From Palsa-601 sp963801185 (GTDB taxonomy: Bacteria > Actinomycetota > Acidimicrobiia > Acidimicrobiales > Bog-793): DNA of 64,000 bases. The notes beneath the pieces were generated by a model. It had not been told where the DNA came from. It did not search any database and worked only from the letters and a program-made list of their open reading frames with translations. The stretch lies in the NCBI GenBank assembly GCA_963801185.1, contig CAWDDW010000003.1, positions 1 through 64,000 of the forward strand, in the 5' to 3' direction. Positions 48,175-58,124 of this stretch are shown in pieces; within the stretch, counting starts at the first letter, position 1; each line of letters begins with the position of its first letter. Both the position numbers and the translations under genes were made by a program.

Positions 48175-48759
48175 TCACAGGTCGTCGGCCGGGCGAGCCT
48201 CGAAGGCGGCAAAAGTCGGAGTGCCAGTCTCAAGCGGGACACGGAGCGCTCGGGCCGCGAAGCTGATTGCGTGGTACCAGCCGCACAGCATTGTCAGATC
48301 GAGCAGCTGGGCCTCTTGGAACTCACCGGCGAGAGCGGCCCAGAGCTCGTCGCTCAAGTCGGAGCGGTGGTGCAGGGCGTCGACGAGGCGGATCAACAGC
48401 CGGTCGCGTTCTGAGTCCCAGCAGGCGTCCCGATCCGAGCCGTGGGTGAGCGACGTCACCTGATCCGGTCCAAGTCCCACCCGTTCGGCGAAGAACGCGA
48501 CGTGAACGCCCCACTCGTACTCGCACCCGCACAGCGCGCAGGTGCGGTCGATGACCATCTCCCGCTCGCGCATGCCGATCGAGAGCTCCCGTCCCAGTTC
48601 GTAACGGCCCCACGGCTGCATGGCCCGTGTCAGCGCCAGATTCTTGGCGAACGTCCGGAAGAGGGCGATGGGCTCCGAGCCCGGCGGCATCATCGATCGC
48701 AACTGGGCGTCGACATCCGGTTCGAAAGGGGGTTCGAGAGAGCTGATTCGGCCTGGCAC
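48175..48759 (-). CDS. Carboxymuconolactone decarboxylase/AhpD-like protein
   Basis: A 194-aa protein of the AhpD-like fold. The key region REMVIDRTCALCGCEYEWGV is followed directly by H. It has a CxxC plus downstream His, as in peroxidase-type members, though with an extra Cys. GTG 48759 is preferred (VPGRISSLEPPFEP), with GAGGGAGAAG upstream. An extension to 48834 would run into the divergent promoter. The divergent HxlR regulator 88 bases away is the probable controller. Confidence 0.85.
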   Translation of the reverse strand: MPGRISSLEPPFEPDVDAQLRSMMPPGSEPIALFRTFAKNLALTRAMQPWGRYELGRELSIGMREREMVIDRTCALCGCEYEWGVHVAFFAERVGLGPDQVTSLTHGSDRDACWDSERDRLLIRLVDALHHRSDLSDELWAALAGEFQEAQLLDLTMLCGWYHAISFAARALRVPLETGTPTFAAFEARPADDL

Positions 48760-48846
48760 GGTTGTCTTCTCCCTCTGTTTCTGAATCAGAGACGTTACGG
48801 GAGTTACCCTAGTGTTTCTGAATCCGAACAACAAGGGGGGGCTCTC

Positions 48847-49203
48847 ATGCCCGGCACGCCGGCACCGGGACGCCGGGTACGAGGCTCGACCACGGGCCGT
48901 CCCCTCATGGCCGCGCTCGATCTGCTCGGTCGCCGGTGGGCGCTCCGCTTGCTGTGGGAGCTGCGAGACGGGCCGCTCGGGGCGAGGGCGCTGCGCTCGC
49001 GGAGCGACAACATGTCCTCGAGCGTCCTCTACGAGCGGCTCGGAGACCTCGTCGAGTCCGGCCTCATCTGCCAGAACGAGGCACGTGAGTACGAGCTGAC
49101 TCCGATCGGGCGAGAACTGCGTGAGGCGATCGCGCCCCTAGACAGGTGGGCCGAGCGCTGGTCCCGGGCAGTCCCCCGAGGCAGAGCCTCGTCACTTGAG
49201 TAA
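48847..49203 (+). CDS. HxlR family transcriptional regulator
   Basis: A 118-aa winged-helix regulator: MAALDLLGRRWALRLLWELR is the signature HxlR start, then SDNMSSSVLYERLGDLVESG (recognition helix and wing region) and YELTPIGRELREAIAPLDRW. It is divergent from the AhpD-like gene. HxlR proteins commonly respond to electrophiles or redox change. The 3' end overlaps the convergent P-type ATPase gene by 12 bases. Confidence 0.92.
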   Translation: MPGTPAPGRRVRGSTTGRPLMAALDLLGRRWALRLLWELRDGPLGARALRSRSDNMSSSVLYERLGDLVESGLICQNEAREYELTPIGRELREAIAPLDRWAERWSRAVPRGRASSLE

Positions 49204-51861
49204 GCGGTCCCGCAGGGCCGAGACGCCGCGACGCGCCTCGTGGCGGATGAACGGCGCTGCCCGGCGGCGGATACGGCGCTCGAGGCGCTGTGCATGAGTG
49301 GTGGGAGGTCGCGGAGTGCGCGCATGCGGTGCCCGGTAGAAGCGGGTCTTGGCCAACTCGACCAGCACGAGGTAGGCGACGATCATCCCGAGCAGGGCAA
49401 GGAAGAACGGGAAGGGCAGCGGGGTGAACCCGAGGAGGTGGCTCAGGGGAGTGAAAGGCAGCACGGCGCCTGCCACGGCCGCCCCGATCGGCACGATGAG
49501 CATGAGCGTGCTCGGGTGGCTGCGGAGGAAGGGGACGCGGCGCGTCCTTATGACGTAGATCACGAGCGTCTGGGTGGCGATCGACTCCACGAACCAACCG
49601 GTGCGGAATTCGTTGTGGCCGGCGTGGAGCACCGAGAGCATCAGCCAGAAGGTGACGAAGTCGAAGACGGAGCTGACTGGGCCGAAGACACTCATGAACT
49701 TGCGGATGAACTTGAGGTCCCACGCGGCCGGCCGCGCCAGCGCCTCCGGGTCGACTCGGTCCGTCGGTATCACCAGCTGGCCGGCGTTGTAGAGGAGGTT
49801 GTTGAGCAGGATCTGGCTCGGCAGCATGGGCAGGAACGACAGGAAGATCGACGCTCCCGCGGCACTGAACATGTTGCCGAAGTTCGACGACGTCGCCATC
49901 AGCACGTACTTCATCGTGTTCGAGAAGATGCGCCGGCCCTCCATCACGCCGTCCGCCAGAACGCCGAGGTCCTTGTCCAACAGCACGATGTCGGCGGCCT
50001 CCTTGGCCACGTCTGTACCCGAGTCGACGGAGATGCCGACATCTGCGTGATGGAGAGCGACCGCGTCGTTGACGCCATCTCCTAGAAACGCGACGTCTTC
50101 CCCGGTCCGCCGCGCGACCTTGATGATCCGCGACTTCTGGTCAGGGCTGATGCGTGCGAACACGGTCGTCCCGGGAACTGCGGCCGCCAGCTGGTCGTCG
50201 TCGAGGGCATCGAGCTCGGAGCCCGACACGACGCCTACGTTCTCGAGGCCGATGTCCCTGCAGACCTTCGCAGCGACGACGCCATTGTCGCCCGTGATGA
50301 CCTTGACCTCGATGCCGAGCCGGCCGAGCTTCGCGATCGATTCGCCGGCGTCTGTCTTCGGCCGGTCCGCGAATGTCAGGAGACCTACGAACGCGAGTCC
50401 CGCCTCGTCGGCCGCTGTAGGGGCTTCCAGGCCGTCGGCATCCCGGATGGCAACGGCCACCACCCTCGCGCCGTCTGCAAACAGGCGGTCCAGCGTCTCC
50501 CGTGCGCCTGCCGGCAGTGCCGGGCACCTCGCCATCACGGCCTCCGGCGCCCCTTTGGTCACCAGCAGCTGCCGGCCGTCGGGACCCGACACGAGTACGG
50601 AAACCATCTGCCGCTCGTGATCGAAGGGAAGCACGCCGAGGCGCCGGTAAGCGCCGGGACCATCGGGAGCCGCCGACTCGGACGGTGCGTCGGCGGCGAG
50701 CCAGAGAGCCTGATCGAGCGAGTTCCCGCCCACCGGCCCTTCATCCGACATCGTCGCCTCGTTGCAGACGAGCCCGAGCAGGAAGGTCTGGCGATCATCT
50801 GCTCCGTCGGGCCCGAGGGCTGCCTGGAACGTGACGGCGCCCTCTGTGAGCGTGCCCGTCTTGTCGGTGAAGAGAATCTGGATGTTGCCGAGGTCCTCGA
50901 TCGCGACCAGGTGCTTCACGAGGACCTTCCTCGCTGCAAGCGCCCGCGATCCCGAAGAGAGGCTGACGGTCACTATCGCCGGCATCATCTCGGGAGTTAT
51001 GCCGACGGCGATCGCGAGGGAGAACAACAAGGCATTGATCGGAGGGCGGGAGAGCGCCACGTTCACGAGGAAGATGAAGGTGGTCAGCACCGCCGCGACA
51101 CCGAACAAGAAGCGTGAGAAGTTCCGGAGGCCGACCTGGAACGCGGTGTGAGCAGCTTGCTCGCCGAGCCCGGCTGCGATCTTGCCGAATTCCGTCTGCG
51201 GACCGGTCGAGACGACCACACCCTTGCCCGAGCCTTCGTGGACGATCGTGCCCATGAACGCACACCCGGGCAGGTCGAGGCCCGACCTCGATTCGGTCGG
51301 GGCCACCTGCTTCACCACTGGCATCGCCTCACCGGTTAGCACTGCCTCGTCACACTCAGACTCGTTGACCTCCAACAAGCGGAGGTCGGCCGGCACGAGC
51401 GCGCCGACGCGCAGCGACACGACGTCACCCGGCACGAGGCTGATGACCTCCAGGCGTTGCTCCCGGCCGTCACGCCAGACGTCCGCCTCCCGCTTGATCC
51501 TGGCGTGCAACTCAGCCACCGCGACTTCTGCCCGGTACTCGTTGATGAACCCCAACCCGACGCTCAGCGCCACGATGACGGCGATGATCACGGCATCAGT
51601 CGGATCGCCGGTCAGTCCGGAAACCGCGGCCGCGACGAGCAACAGCAGCAGGAGCGGGTTGCGGACCTGCGCCGCCAAGACCGAGAGGGCGCGCACCTTG
51701 TGAGTGCGCAGGGCATTCGGCCCGAGTTGAGCAAGTCGCTCCGCTGCTTCGGTCGAGGTGAGGCCTGTGTCGGATGTCCCGAGGCGCGCCAGCACATCGC
51801 CGAACGGCATCGACGCGGCGAGGTTCAGGTCGAGCACCGCTCCGGGTGAGCGCCCGTTCAT
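49192..51861 (-). CDS. mgtA: Magnesium-translocating P-type ATPase (type IIIB)
   Basis: An 889-aa P-type ATPase. The phosphorylation motif is ILFTDKTGTLTEGAV, the transmembrane helix-4 motif GITPEMMPAIVTVSLSSG is the MgtA/MgtB-specific form, and the A-domain has AVLTGEAMPV. The hinge is FLGDGVNDAVALHHADVGIS. Length and order fit Mg2+ importers of the MgtA class. No Mg-sensing leader can be identified in the upstream 100 bases. The gene is intact, and its C terminus has a basic tail rich in Arg. Confidence 0.93.
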   Translation of the reverse strand: MNGRSPGAVLDLNLAASMPFGDVLARLGTSDTGLTSTEAAERLAQLGPNALRTHKVRALSVLAAQVRNPLLLLLLVAAAVSGLTGDPTDAVIIAVIVALSVGLGFINEYRAEVAVAELHARIKREADVWRDGREQRLEVISLVPGDVVSLRVGALVPADLRLLEVNESECDEAVLTGEAMPVVKQVAPTESRSGLDLPGCAFMGTIVHEGSGKGVVVSTGPQTEFGKIAAGLGEQAAHTAFQVGLRNFSRFLFGVAAVLTTFIFLVNVALSRPPINALLFSLAIAVGITPEMMPAIVTVSLSSGSRALAARKVLVKHLVAIEDLGNIQILFTDKTGTLTEGAVTFQAALGPDGADDRQTFLLGLVCNEATMSDEGPVGGNSLDQALWLAADAPSESAAPDGPGAYRRLGVLPFDHERQMVSVLVSGPDGRQLLVTKGAPEAVMARCPALPAGARETLDRLFADGARVVAVAIRDADGLEAPTAADEAGLAFVGLLTFADRPKTDAGESIAKLGRLGIEVKVITGDNGVVAAKVCRDIGLENVGVVSGSELDALDDDQLAAAVPGTTVFARISPDQKSRIIKVARRTGEDVAFLGDGVNDAVALHHADVGISVDSGTDVAKEAADIVLLDKDLGVLADGVMEGRRIFSNTMKYVLMATSSNFGNMFSAAGASIFLSFLPMLPSQILLNNLLYNAGQLVIPTDRVDPEALARPAAWDLKFIRKFMSVFGPVSSVFDFVTFWLMLSVLHAGHNEFRTGWFVESIATQTLVIYVIRTRRVPFLRSHPSTLMLIVPIGAAVAGAVLPFTPLSHLLGFTPLPFPFFLALLGMIVAYLVLVELAKTRFYRAPHARTPRPPTTHAQRLERRIRRRAAPFIRHEARRGVSALRDRLLK

Positions 51862-51964
51862 GTGCCCGTCAGCGTAGGCCGGGCCGCTCGGCAGCTACGG
51901 CTCTAGAGACCGGTGGGGTAAGTCTCGCGAGGTCGTCCGACCGCGGCGCTCCCGCCGGTCAAGG

Positions 51965-52621
51965 TCATCGGCGGGCCTCTGTCGAAGGCATCATCCGATC
52001 GCTGAACCACTCACTGGCGAGCGCCGCGACTCTTTCGAGGGCCCCGGGCTCCTCGAACAGGTGCGTCGCGCCTTTGACGATCTCCAGCCGGCTCTCGCAG
52101 GTGAGGGCGGACTGGGCCTGGCGATTCAGCTCCAGCACGACGTGATCCTCTCCACCTACTATCAACAGGGTTGGAGCGCGCACCGCGGCCAACCGGTCCC
52201 CTGCCATGTCCGCCCGACCGCCTCGTGAGACGACGGCGGCCACCTCCGGATGAGCATCAGCGGCCGCCACTAGAGCGGCGGCGGCTCCAGTGCTCGCTCC
52301 GAAGTACCCGAGCGGGATGTGCTTCGCCTCCGGCTCCTTTGTCAGCCAGCGTGCCGCCCCGAGCAATCTCTCGGACAGTAGGCCGATGTCAAAGACGTTG
52401 GCCCTGTCGAGTTCTTCGCTCGTGGTCAGCAGATCGAAGAGCAGAGTCCCGAGACCAGCGTGGTTCAGCGAGGTGGCGACGAGACGGTTGCGAGGACTCT
52501 GACGGCTGCTCCCGCTCCCATGTGCGAATACCACGAGACCTTTCATCTGCTGCGGGACCCTCAGGTGGCCCGGCAGCGAGAGCGCCCCGATCTGGACGGT
52601 CACCTCATCGTCTCGTTCCAT
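51965..52621 (-). CDS. Dienelactone-hydrolase-like alpha/beta hydrolase
   Basis: A 218-aa compact hydrolase: GLVVFAHGSGSSRQSPRNRL, nucleophile in YFGASTGAAAALVAA, acid in LLIVGGEDHVVLELN and His in VKGATHLFEEPGALE. This actinobacterial DLH-like type is often fused to or next to phosphoribosyltransferase-like domains; none is here. ATG 52621 follows GGAGGTGAGAG. Substrate unknown. Confidence 0.87.
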   Translation of the reverse strand: MERDDEVTVQIGALSLPGHLRVPQQMKGLVVFAHGSGSSRQSPRNRLVATSLNHAGLGTLLFDLLTTSEELDRANVFDIGLLSERLLGAARWLTKEPEAKHIPLGYFGASTGAAAALVAAADAHPEVAAVVSRGGRADMAGDRLAAVRAPTLLIVGGEDHVVLELNRQAQSALTCESRLEIVKGATHLFEEPGALERVAALASEWFSDRMMPSTEARR

Positions 52622-52719
52622 CTCTCACCTCCCGCCCTAAGCGTGAGGCTTGGACCAGCCGAGCGGTAGAGCCAAAGGTCCGTGCTCGACGTGCCTCGGT
52701 GGCTCGCGCCTAAGGAGGG

Positions 52720-53544
52720 TCAGCAGATGAGCTCGGGAGGCACTCGCAGTTCGTCGATGGAGTAGAGGTCTGCCACAGCGGACGGTTCGTCGGCGGCACA
52801 CACCGTCGCGATCGTGTCGAGAAGTTCGTCGTAGTCCGGGCCGGTCTCACCCTTGAACGAAGCATCCATCCGCCCCCACTCGTCCCAGGGGAGCATCTCA
52901 ACCTTGTTCAGGGCGGCGAGATCTTTGATCGCGTTGCCACGAATCTCGCCCGGTCCCCAATTGTCGGTTCCGTACACCCCGAATCGTTCAGCATCGATGC
53001 TCCCGGCTCGGAACGCGGCCCATGCCTCGCCACCACTCAGGAACTCACCGGGTCGGAGGTCCGCCGGCTCTGCCACGACCGATTGACCGAGGATCTCGGA
53101 GTCGATCCGGACCCAGCGACCATCACCGTCATGCCAATACTCGGTGATCCAGTGGTCAAGGCCTTGATCCGGCTGGAAGTACGTCGCGAATCCGCAGCGC
53201 ACACGGGCTGCTATGCCGCGGAAGCGAAGCAGGGCACAACTCATGACGGCGAAGTGTCGGCATGTACCGATCACTCGCCGGTCCGGCGCGCGCGGGACGT
53301 GAAGCGGTGCCGGATCCAAGTTGAGAAGCACGGCGACGAGGGCGCTCGCGGGACGGAGATTGTTTTCCGAGAAGCGTTCGGTGACCACTCCGAGTGCCTC
53401 GGCATCGCTCGGTTGGATGACGAGGCTGTTCACGGGACGACAGATGTCAACGGCCCGGCTCGGGAGGGGTTCCAGCGCGGATGGACTGACGCCCTCGAGA
53501 CCGGTCAGCGGGCCTGGCGCGGCGTAGTCGATCCGGTTGCGCAC
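52720..53544 (-). CDS. Transglutaminase-like domain protein
   Basis: A 274-aa protein with the transglutaminase core triad: Cys in IGTCRHFAVMSCALLRF, His in DHWITEYWHDGDGRWV and Asp in RIDSEILGQS. The C-terminal 100 residues include the block NAIKDLAALNKVEMLPWDEW, which recurs in similar actinobacterial proteins. Probably a cysteine peptidase or amide-bond enzyme rather than a true protein cross-linker. The start is GTG 53544, with no strong ribosome binding site, 16 bases after the upstream gene, so the two may be co-transcribed. Confidence 0.8.
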   Translation of the reverse strand: MRNRIDYAAPGPLTGLEGVSPSALEPLPSRAVDICRPVNSLVIQPSDAEALGVVTERFSENNLRPASALVAVLLNLDPAPLHVPRAPDRRVIGTCRHFAVMSCALLRFRGIAARVRCGFATYFQPDQGLDHWITEYWHDGDGRWVRIDSEILGQSVVAEPADLRPGEFLSGGEAWAAFRAGSIDAERFGVYGTDNWGPGEIRGNAIKDLAALNKVEMLPWDEWGRMDASFKGETGPDYDELLDTIATVCAADEPSAVADLYSIDELRVPPELIC

Positions 53545-53560
53545 TTGTTCGAACCGCAGG

Positions 53561-54373
53561 TCAGATCCGGAAGAAGAGATTCAAGAAGCGCTCGGCCAGT
53601 TGTCGGTCGCCGCGGATCGATCCGCCGTTCGCGCGGCCGAAAGCCGTGAGGACCATCGTGCCGGCATCGAACTCCAGGATCGCGGGCAGCTCGTCGATAG
53701 AACCCGCCTCGTAGGTCATCCCGCCGGGACCGATGCTGACGCGGAAGTCCCCACCGTTGCGGCCCCCGACCCGGACCCCGACCTCGAACGGCGTCAAGTC
53801 GGCATCGGACCGGATGGTCGACTGCCAGAGGACGAACATGAACGGGACGAGCAGGTCGGCTGCGTCGCCGTCGAGCCCATGGGCGAGCCCTGTGCCCTGA
53901 CGGATGTCCCAGGCGTGCACGGCGTAGTCCATGAGCTGACCCGCAGCGAAGAAGAACGCAGGGACGGGTCCCATGTAGAAGTGGGGCACGATGAATCCGG
54001 TCCACTGCTCCGCCGAGAGCGGCTCGAGAATCGCCATCAGCTCGTCGAGATCCTTGCGGAGCCTGGCGATCATGGCCTCCTGGGGCTCGTCACGGAACGA
54101 CGTGGCTCGTTCGTCCACGCGTTTCGCCATACCCGCGAGCCCGTAGGTGTCAGCGCCCGCCTGCTGGCGGGCGGCATCGAATGAAGCGAAGTACGACTCG
54201 ATCGTGTCGACGAGGTGCCCAATCACATCGCGCCTGGTCCAGCCTTCGCAGGCAGTCGGGGCGTCCCAGGCACCCGGCTCGGAGGCGAGCGCGATCAGTC
54301 CCTCGGCTTCGTCCCGGACCACGCGGAGGATCGTGTCCTTGCCTTCGTAGCTCATGGCGTTCCACTCAGTCAT
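53561..54373 (-). CDS. Mycothiol-dependent maleylpyruvate isomerase-like (DinB-fold) protein
   Basis: A 270-aa protein: helical DinB-like domain with CEGWTRRDVIGHLVDTIESY (first His) and GQLMDYAVHAWDIRQGTGLA (second metal-ligand region), then a C-terminal sterol-carrier-like domain (FRVSIGPGGMTYEAGSIDEL). ATG 54373 follows GGGAGCGCAGCG. A second ATG lies five codons later. It is a different subgroup from the homologue at 25382. Reaction unknown; thiol-dependent isomerisation or detoxification is the family theme. Confidence 0.85.
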   Translation of the reverse strand: MTEWNAMSYEGKDTILRVVRDEAEGLIALASEPGAWDAPTACEGWTRRDVIGHLVDTIESYFASFDAARQQAGADTYGLAGMAKRVDERATSFRDEPQEAMIARLRKDLDELMAILEPLSAEQWTGFIVPHFYMGPVPAFFFAAGQLMDYAVHAWDIRQGTGLAHGLDGDAADLLVPFMFVLWQSTIRSDADLTPFEVGVRVGGRNGGDFRVSIGPGGMTYEAGSIDELPAILEFDAGTMVLTAFGRANGGSIRGDRQLAERFLNLFFRI

Positions 54374-54492
54374 CGCTGCGCTCCCTTCGCGTCTCGGTCG
54401 GGTCTGCTCAACCTCGAGCGCGAGCTGGAGCGGTTGTCAATGCGCAACGGCACTAGGCCCTCGGTCAGGAAATCCGGTCAGGACCGTGCTGG

Positions 54493-55663
54493 TCACTCGA
54501 GCACGTCAATGTTGCGCCGGGCGGACAGATCCTTCAGGATCTGTGGCCACACGCTGACGCTCACCTCGCCGAGGTGCGCCTTGCGCAGCAAGAGCATCTG
54601 GGTCCGAGACTGGCCGATCCCACCGCCGACGCTCAGCGGCACGGCGTGTTCCATGATCGCACGGTGGTACGGGAGGGTGAGCCAGTCGAGCTGCCCGGTG
54701 ATCTCGAGTTGGCGCCGCAGGGCAACGTCATCCACGCGGATGCCCATGGAGGAGAGCTCGTGGCGCCTCTTGGTGACCGGGTTCCACACGAGGAGGTCCC
54801 CGTTGAGCCCGTGGGCCGGCTGGCCGGCCGGCGTCGTGACCTCGGTCGACCAATCGTCGTAATCCGACGCGCGCAGCTCGTGGGGATAACCGTCGGCCAG
54901 TGTCCATCCGATGCCGACGATGAAGACGGCTGGATGCTCTTGCAGGATCGCCGTCTCGCGCTGCTTGCGCGGCAGGCCGGGATAGCGCTCCAGGAGCTCT
55001 TCGGCATGGAGGAACACCACCTCGTCGGGAAGGTCGGGATACGAACCCCGTAGCGCCGGGAAGAGCTTGGGCATGAGCTTCCGCGCTCTTCAGAACCCTC
55101 CAGATGCGCCGCACGACCTCGCGCAGGAAGTCAGTGTTGCGGTCGTCTCGCGCCATCGCGAGCTCCCAGTCCCACTGGTCCACGTACGCACTGTGGTCGT
55201 GATCGAGGAAGTAGTCCTTGCGGACTGCGCGCATGTCGGTGCAGAGGCCCTCGCCGGCGCCCATCTCGAACTGGCGGAGCGCCAGTCGCTTCCACTTCGT
55301 CGCGGCTTGCACGACCTCGGCGTCAACGGGGTGGAGGTCGCCGTCGTTTGCGATGTGGAATCTGATGGGAACGCGTGAGCCGTCTCGGTCCAGCATGTCG
55401 TTCACCCCGGAGTCCGAGCTGACGATGAGCGGCACCTGCACCATCATGAGGCCGAGCTCGTCGCAGAGACCCGCTTCGATGTGCCGCTTGACCTCGAAGA
55501 TCGCCGCTTGCGTCTCCCGAGGCCCGAGCAGGGACCGGTAGTGGTCCGGGAGGACTCGGCCGACCTCCTCGTATGTGCCGATTCCTGGGCCTGCCAGATC
55601 GGCTCGTTTCAGAGTCTCGACGTCTGGCGCGGCTTCTGGTTCTTGACTCGTCACGTTGGCCAT
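54493..55663 (-). CDS. asnA: Aspartate-ammonia ligase (AsnA-type), frameshifted
   Basis: Ammonia-dependent asparagine synthetase. It matches E. coli AsnA throughout: LMMVQVPLIVSSDSGVNDML, ATKWKRLALRQFEMGAGEGL, YVDQWDWELAMARDDRNT, HAEELLERYPGLPRKQRE, RASDYDDWSTEVTTP, LNGDLLVWNPVTKRRHELSS and GGGIGQSRTQMLLL. Near 55077 one indel breaks the frame (RVLKSAEA continues as LMPKLFPALRGSYPDLPDE). ATG 55663 (MANVTSQEPEAAPD) is chosen. About 390 codons, longer than the E. coli enzyme by an N-terminal extension. AsnA is uncommon in actinobacteria, which usually carry the glutamine-dependent AsnB. The gene lies 39 bases after the aconitase gene stop on the same strand. Confidence 0.9.
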
Positions 55664-55701
55664 GACGTCATCGTCGCGCCCCTCGGCACGTTCACCAGGG
55701 G

Positions 55702-58023
55702 CTACCGACCGTAATCCGAGTGACCAACGGCCCTTCGCGACCCGACGCCTGACAGGCGGGCCTGCCGGACGATGTTCAGTGCGCTGCCGGCCTTGAACCA
55801 CTCGATCTGCCCGTCGCTGAACGTGTGCGCACACTTGAAGTCGACAGTTGACCCGCCGGGCTTGGTGATGCGGCACTGCACCGGCTGTTCAGGTCCGAGG
55901 GAGGCGAGGCCCAGCACCGAGATCCGGTCGTCCTCCCCGATCGCGTCGTAGAGGGACGCGTCGACGAAGGTGAGAGGCACTACACCCTGTCTCTTGAGGT
56001 TCGTCTCGTGGATGCGCGCGAAGGACCGGGCTATGACCACGACCGCGCCCCGATAGCGGGGCTCCATGGCAGCGTGCTCGCGCGAGGAGCCTTCGCCGTA
56101 GTTCTCGTCGCCTACCGCGCACCAAGCCACACCCCTCTCGTGCAGGTGCTCGGCGATGTCGGCGAACAAGCGGGTCCGACCGTCGAGAGGGTCCTTTCCC
56201 TCGCCAGTCCCTCCGGTGAACGCGTTGGTCACACCGAGGAAGAGATTGCCCGAGATGTTCTCGAGATGACCCCTGTACTTGAGCCACTGTCCAGCGGCAG
56301 AGATGTGGTCGGTCGTGCACTTCCCCTTCGCCTTCACGACCACGGGAAGGTCGAGGTAGTCCTCGCCGTCCCACGCCGGAAAGGGTCTCAGCAGCTGGAG
56401 CCGTTCGGATGTCGGCGACACCGCGATCTCGATCCCGGAGCGATCCTCGGGTGGGGCGAGGAAGCCCGGCGTGCCGCTGTCGAAGCCAAGGGAGGGCAGG
56501 TCCTCGCCGACCGGTGCCTCCAACCGCACCGTTGCGCCCGACCCGGCCGTGATCGAGTCGGTCAGCGGGTTGAAGTCGAGCGTGCCGGCGAGGGCGTACG
56601 CGATGACCATGTCGGGCGAGGTGACGAACGCCTTCGTGCTGGCGTTCCCGTCGTTGCGCTTCGGGAAGTTGCGGTTGTAGCTGTTCACGATCGTGTTCGG
56701 TTGGGCAGGATCGAGATCGGCGCGTGCCCACTGGCCGATGCACGGCCCACACGCATTTGCCAGCACAGTGCCCCCGATGGCCTCGAGGTCGGCCAGCAGT
56801 CCGTCGCGCTCGATGGTCGCGCGCACCTGCTCGGAGCCTGGCGTGATGAGCAGCTGCGTCTTGGCTCGCAGGCCGTGGGCCGAAGCTTGGCGGGCGATCG
56901 ACGCCGCCCTAGTGATGTCCTCGTACGAGGAGTTGGTGCATGAGCCGATGAGCGCCGCGGAGATCTCGCAGGGCACGTCGTTCTGGCCGGCCCAGGCACC
57001 GATCTCGCTCACCTGATGGGCTAGATCAGGGCTGTCGGGCCCGCTGATCATCGGCAGGAGCCTGGAGAGGTCGATCTCGACGAGCTCGTCGAAGTAACGC
57101 CCAGGGTCTGCCTCGACCTCCACATCCGCCCGCAGGTCTTCCGCCACCGCGGCGGCGGCGTCTGCCAGCTCCCCGCGGCGCGTGGCCTTCAGGTAAGCGG
57201 CCATGTTGGCATCGAAGGGGAAGAGCGACGTTGTGGCACCGAGCTCAGCGCCCATGTTGCAGATCGTGGCCTTGCCGGTAGCGGTGATCGTGGCGGCGCC
57301 AGGGCCGAAGTACTCGACGACAGAGCCGGTGCCGCCTGTCACCGTCAGCACCTCTGCCACCTTGAGGATGACGTCCTTGGCCGACGACCACCCGGAGAGC
57401 GATCCCGTGAGATGAACACCGATGAGCTTCGGCCAGAGCACGTTGAACGACAAGCCGGTCATGACGTCGATGGCGTCGCCTCCACCCACGCCGATGGCGA
57501 CCATCCCCAACCCGCCGGCGTTGGGCGTGTGGCTGTCGGTCCCGATCATCATCCCGCCTGGGAAGGCGTAGTTCTCGAGCAGAACCTGGTGGATGATCCC
57601 CGAGCCGGGCTTCCAGAACCCGATTCGGTACTTGGCACACATCGAGCGGAGGAAGGCGTATATCTCCGAGTTCACGTCCAACGCGTGCTGCAGGTCGGCG
57701 CCGGCCCCCACCCTCGCTCGGATGAGGTGATCGCAGTGCACCGTGGTCGGTACGACGGCCTCGTCGAGACCGGCGGTCATGAACTGAAGCGCGACGATCT
57801 GAGCGAGGGCATCTTGCAGGGCGACCCTGTCGGGATCGAAGTCGGCATAGCTTCTTCCCCGTTCGAGTGCCTGGCCCTGTGCGTCATGGAGGTGGTTCAC
57901 CAATACCTTCTCGGCGAACGTCAGTGGACGCGAGAGGCGCTCGCGCCCTATGGCCACACGTTCGGGCAAGCGGGCATAGACGGCGTTGACGAGCGACACT
58001 GGCGTCGTCGATGTCACTTCCAT
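55702..58023 (-). CDS. acn: Aconitate hydratase
   Basis: A 773-aa aconitase: isomerises citrate and isocitrate in the TCA cycle. The [4Fe-4S] Cys are in ALIGSCTNSSYEDITRA and NACGPCIGQWARAD, with the substrate block MIGTDSHTPNAGGLGMVAIG and SYNRNFPKRNDGNAST. The swivel domain is GDENYGEGSSREHAAMEPRY. ATG 58023 follows GAGAGGAGGCCAAAG. Upstream lie two palindromes and a divergent MarR gene, its likely regulator. An upstream in-frame extension to 58275 would cross those operators and is rejected. The gene is intact. Confidence 0.95.
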   Translation of the reverse strand: MEVTSTTPVSLVNAVYARLPERVAIGRERLSRPLTFAEKVLVNHLHDAQGQALERGRSYADFDPDRVALQDALAQIVALQFMTAGLDEAVVPTTVHCDHLIRARVGAGADLQHALDVNSEIYAFLRSMCAKYRIGFWKPGSGIIHQVLLENYAFPGGMMIGTDSHTPNAGGLGMVAIGVGGGDAIDVMTGLSFNVLWPKLIGVHLTGSLSGWSSAKDVILKVAEVLTVTGGTGSVVEYFGPGAATITATGKATICNMGAELGATTSLFPFDANMAAYLKATRRGELADAAAAVAEDLRADVEVEADPGRYFDELVEIDLSRLLPMISGPDSPDLAHQVSEIGAWAGQNDVPCEISAALIGSCTNSSYEDITRAASIARQASAHGLRAKTQLLITPGSEQVRATIERDGLLADLEAIGGTVLANACGPCIGQWARADLDPAQPNTIVNSYNRNFPKRNDGNASTKAFVTSPDMVIAYALAGTLDFNPLTDSITAGSGATVRLEAPVGEDLPSLGFDSGTPGFLAPPEDRSGIEIAVSPTSERLQLLRPFPAWDGEDYLDLPVVVKAKGKCTTDHISAAGQWLKYRGHLENISGNLFLGVTNAFTGGTGEGKDPLDGRTRLFADIAEHLHERGVAWCAVGDENYGEGSSREHAAMEPRYRGAVVVIARSFARIHETNLKRQGVVPLTFVDASLYDAIGEDDRISVLGLASLGPEQPVQCRITKPGGSTVDFKCAHTFSDGQIEWFKAGSALNIVRQARLSGVGSRRAVGHSDYGR

Positions 58024-58091
58024 CTTTGGCCTCCTCTCCTGGTCGACCTGACCCGCAGCTGCCGATCGGACCGGCATCGCAACAGATGATC

Positions 58092-58105
58092 TCTTGATAT
58101 GAAGA
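58092..58105. promoter_or_regulatory. Candidate MarR operator, site 1
   Basis: TCTTGATATGAAGA is a near-perfect palindrome with one mismatched pair. It repeats the site at 58125-58138 with 33 bases (three helical turns) between them, in the divergent aconitase/MarR promoter. Confidence 0.55.
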
Positions 58106-58124
58106 TAGTTATAGTGCGATATCC

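Noticed and set aside
51862..51964. Mg-responsive leader ahead of the MgtA-type ATPase
   Set aside because: No recognisable M-box or leader peptide in the short GC-rich upstream region.
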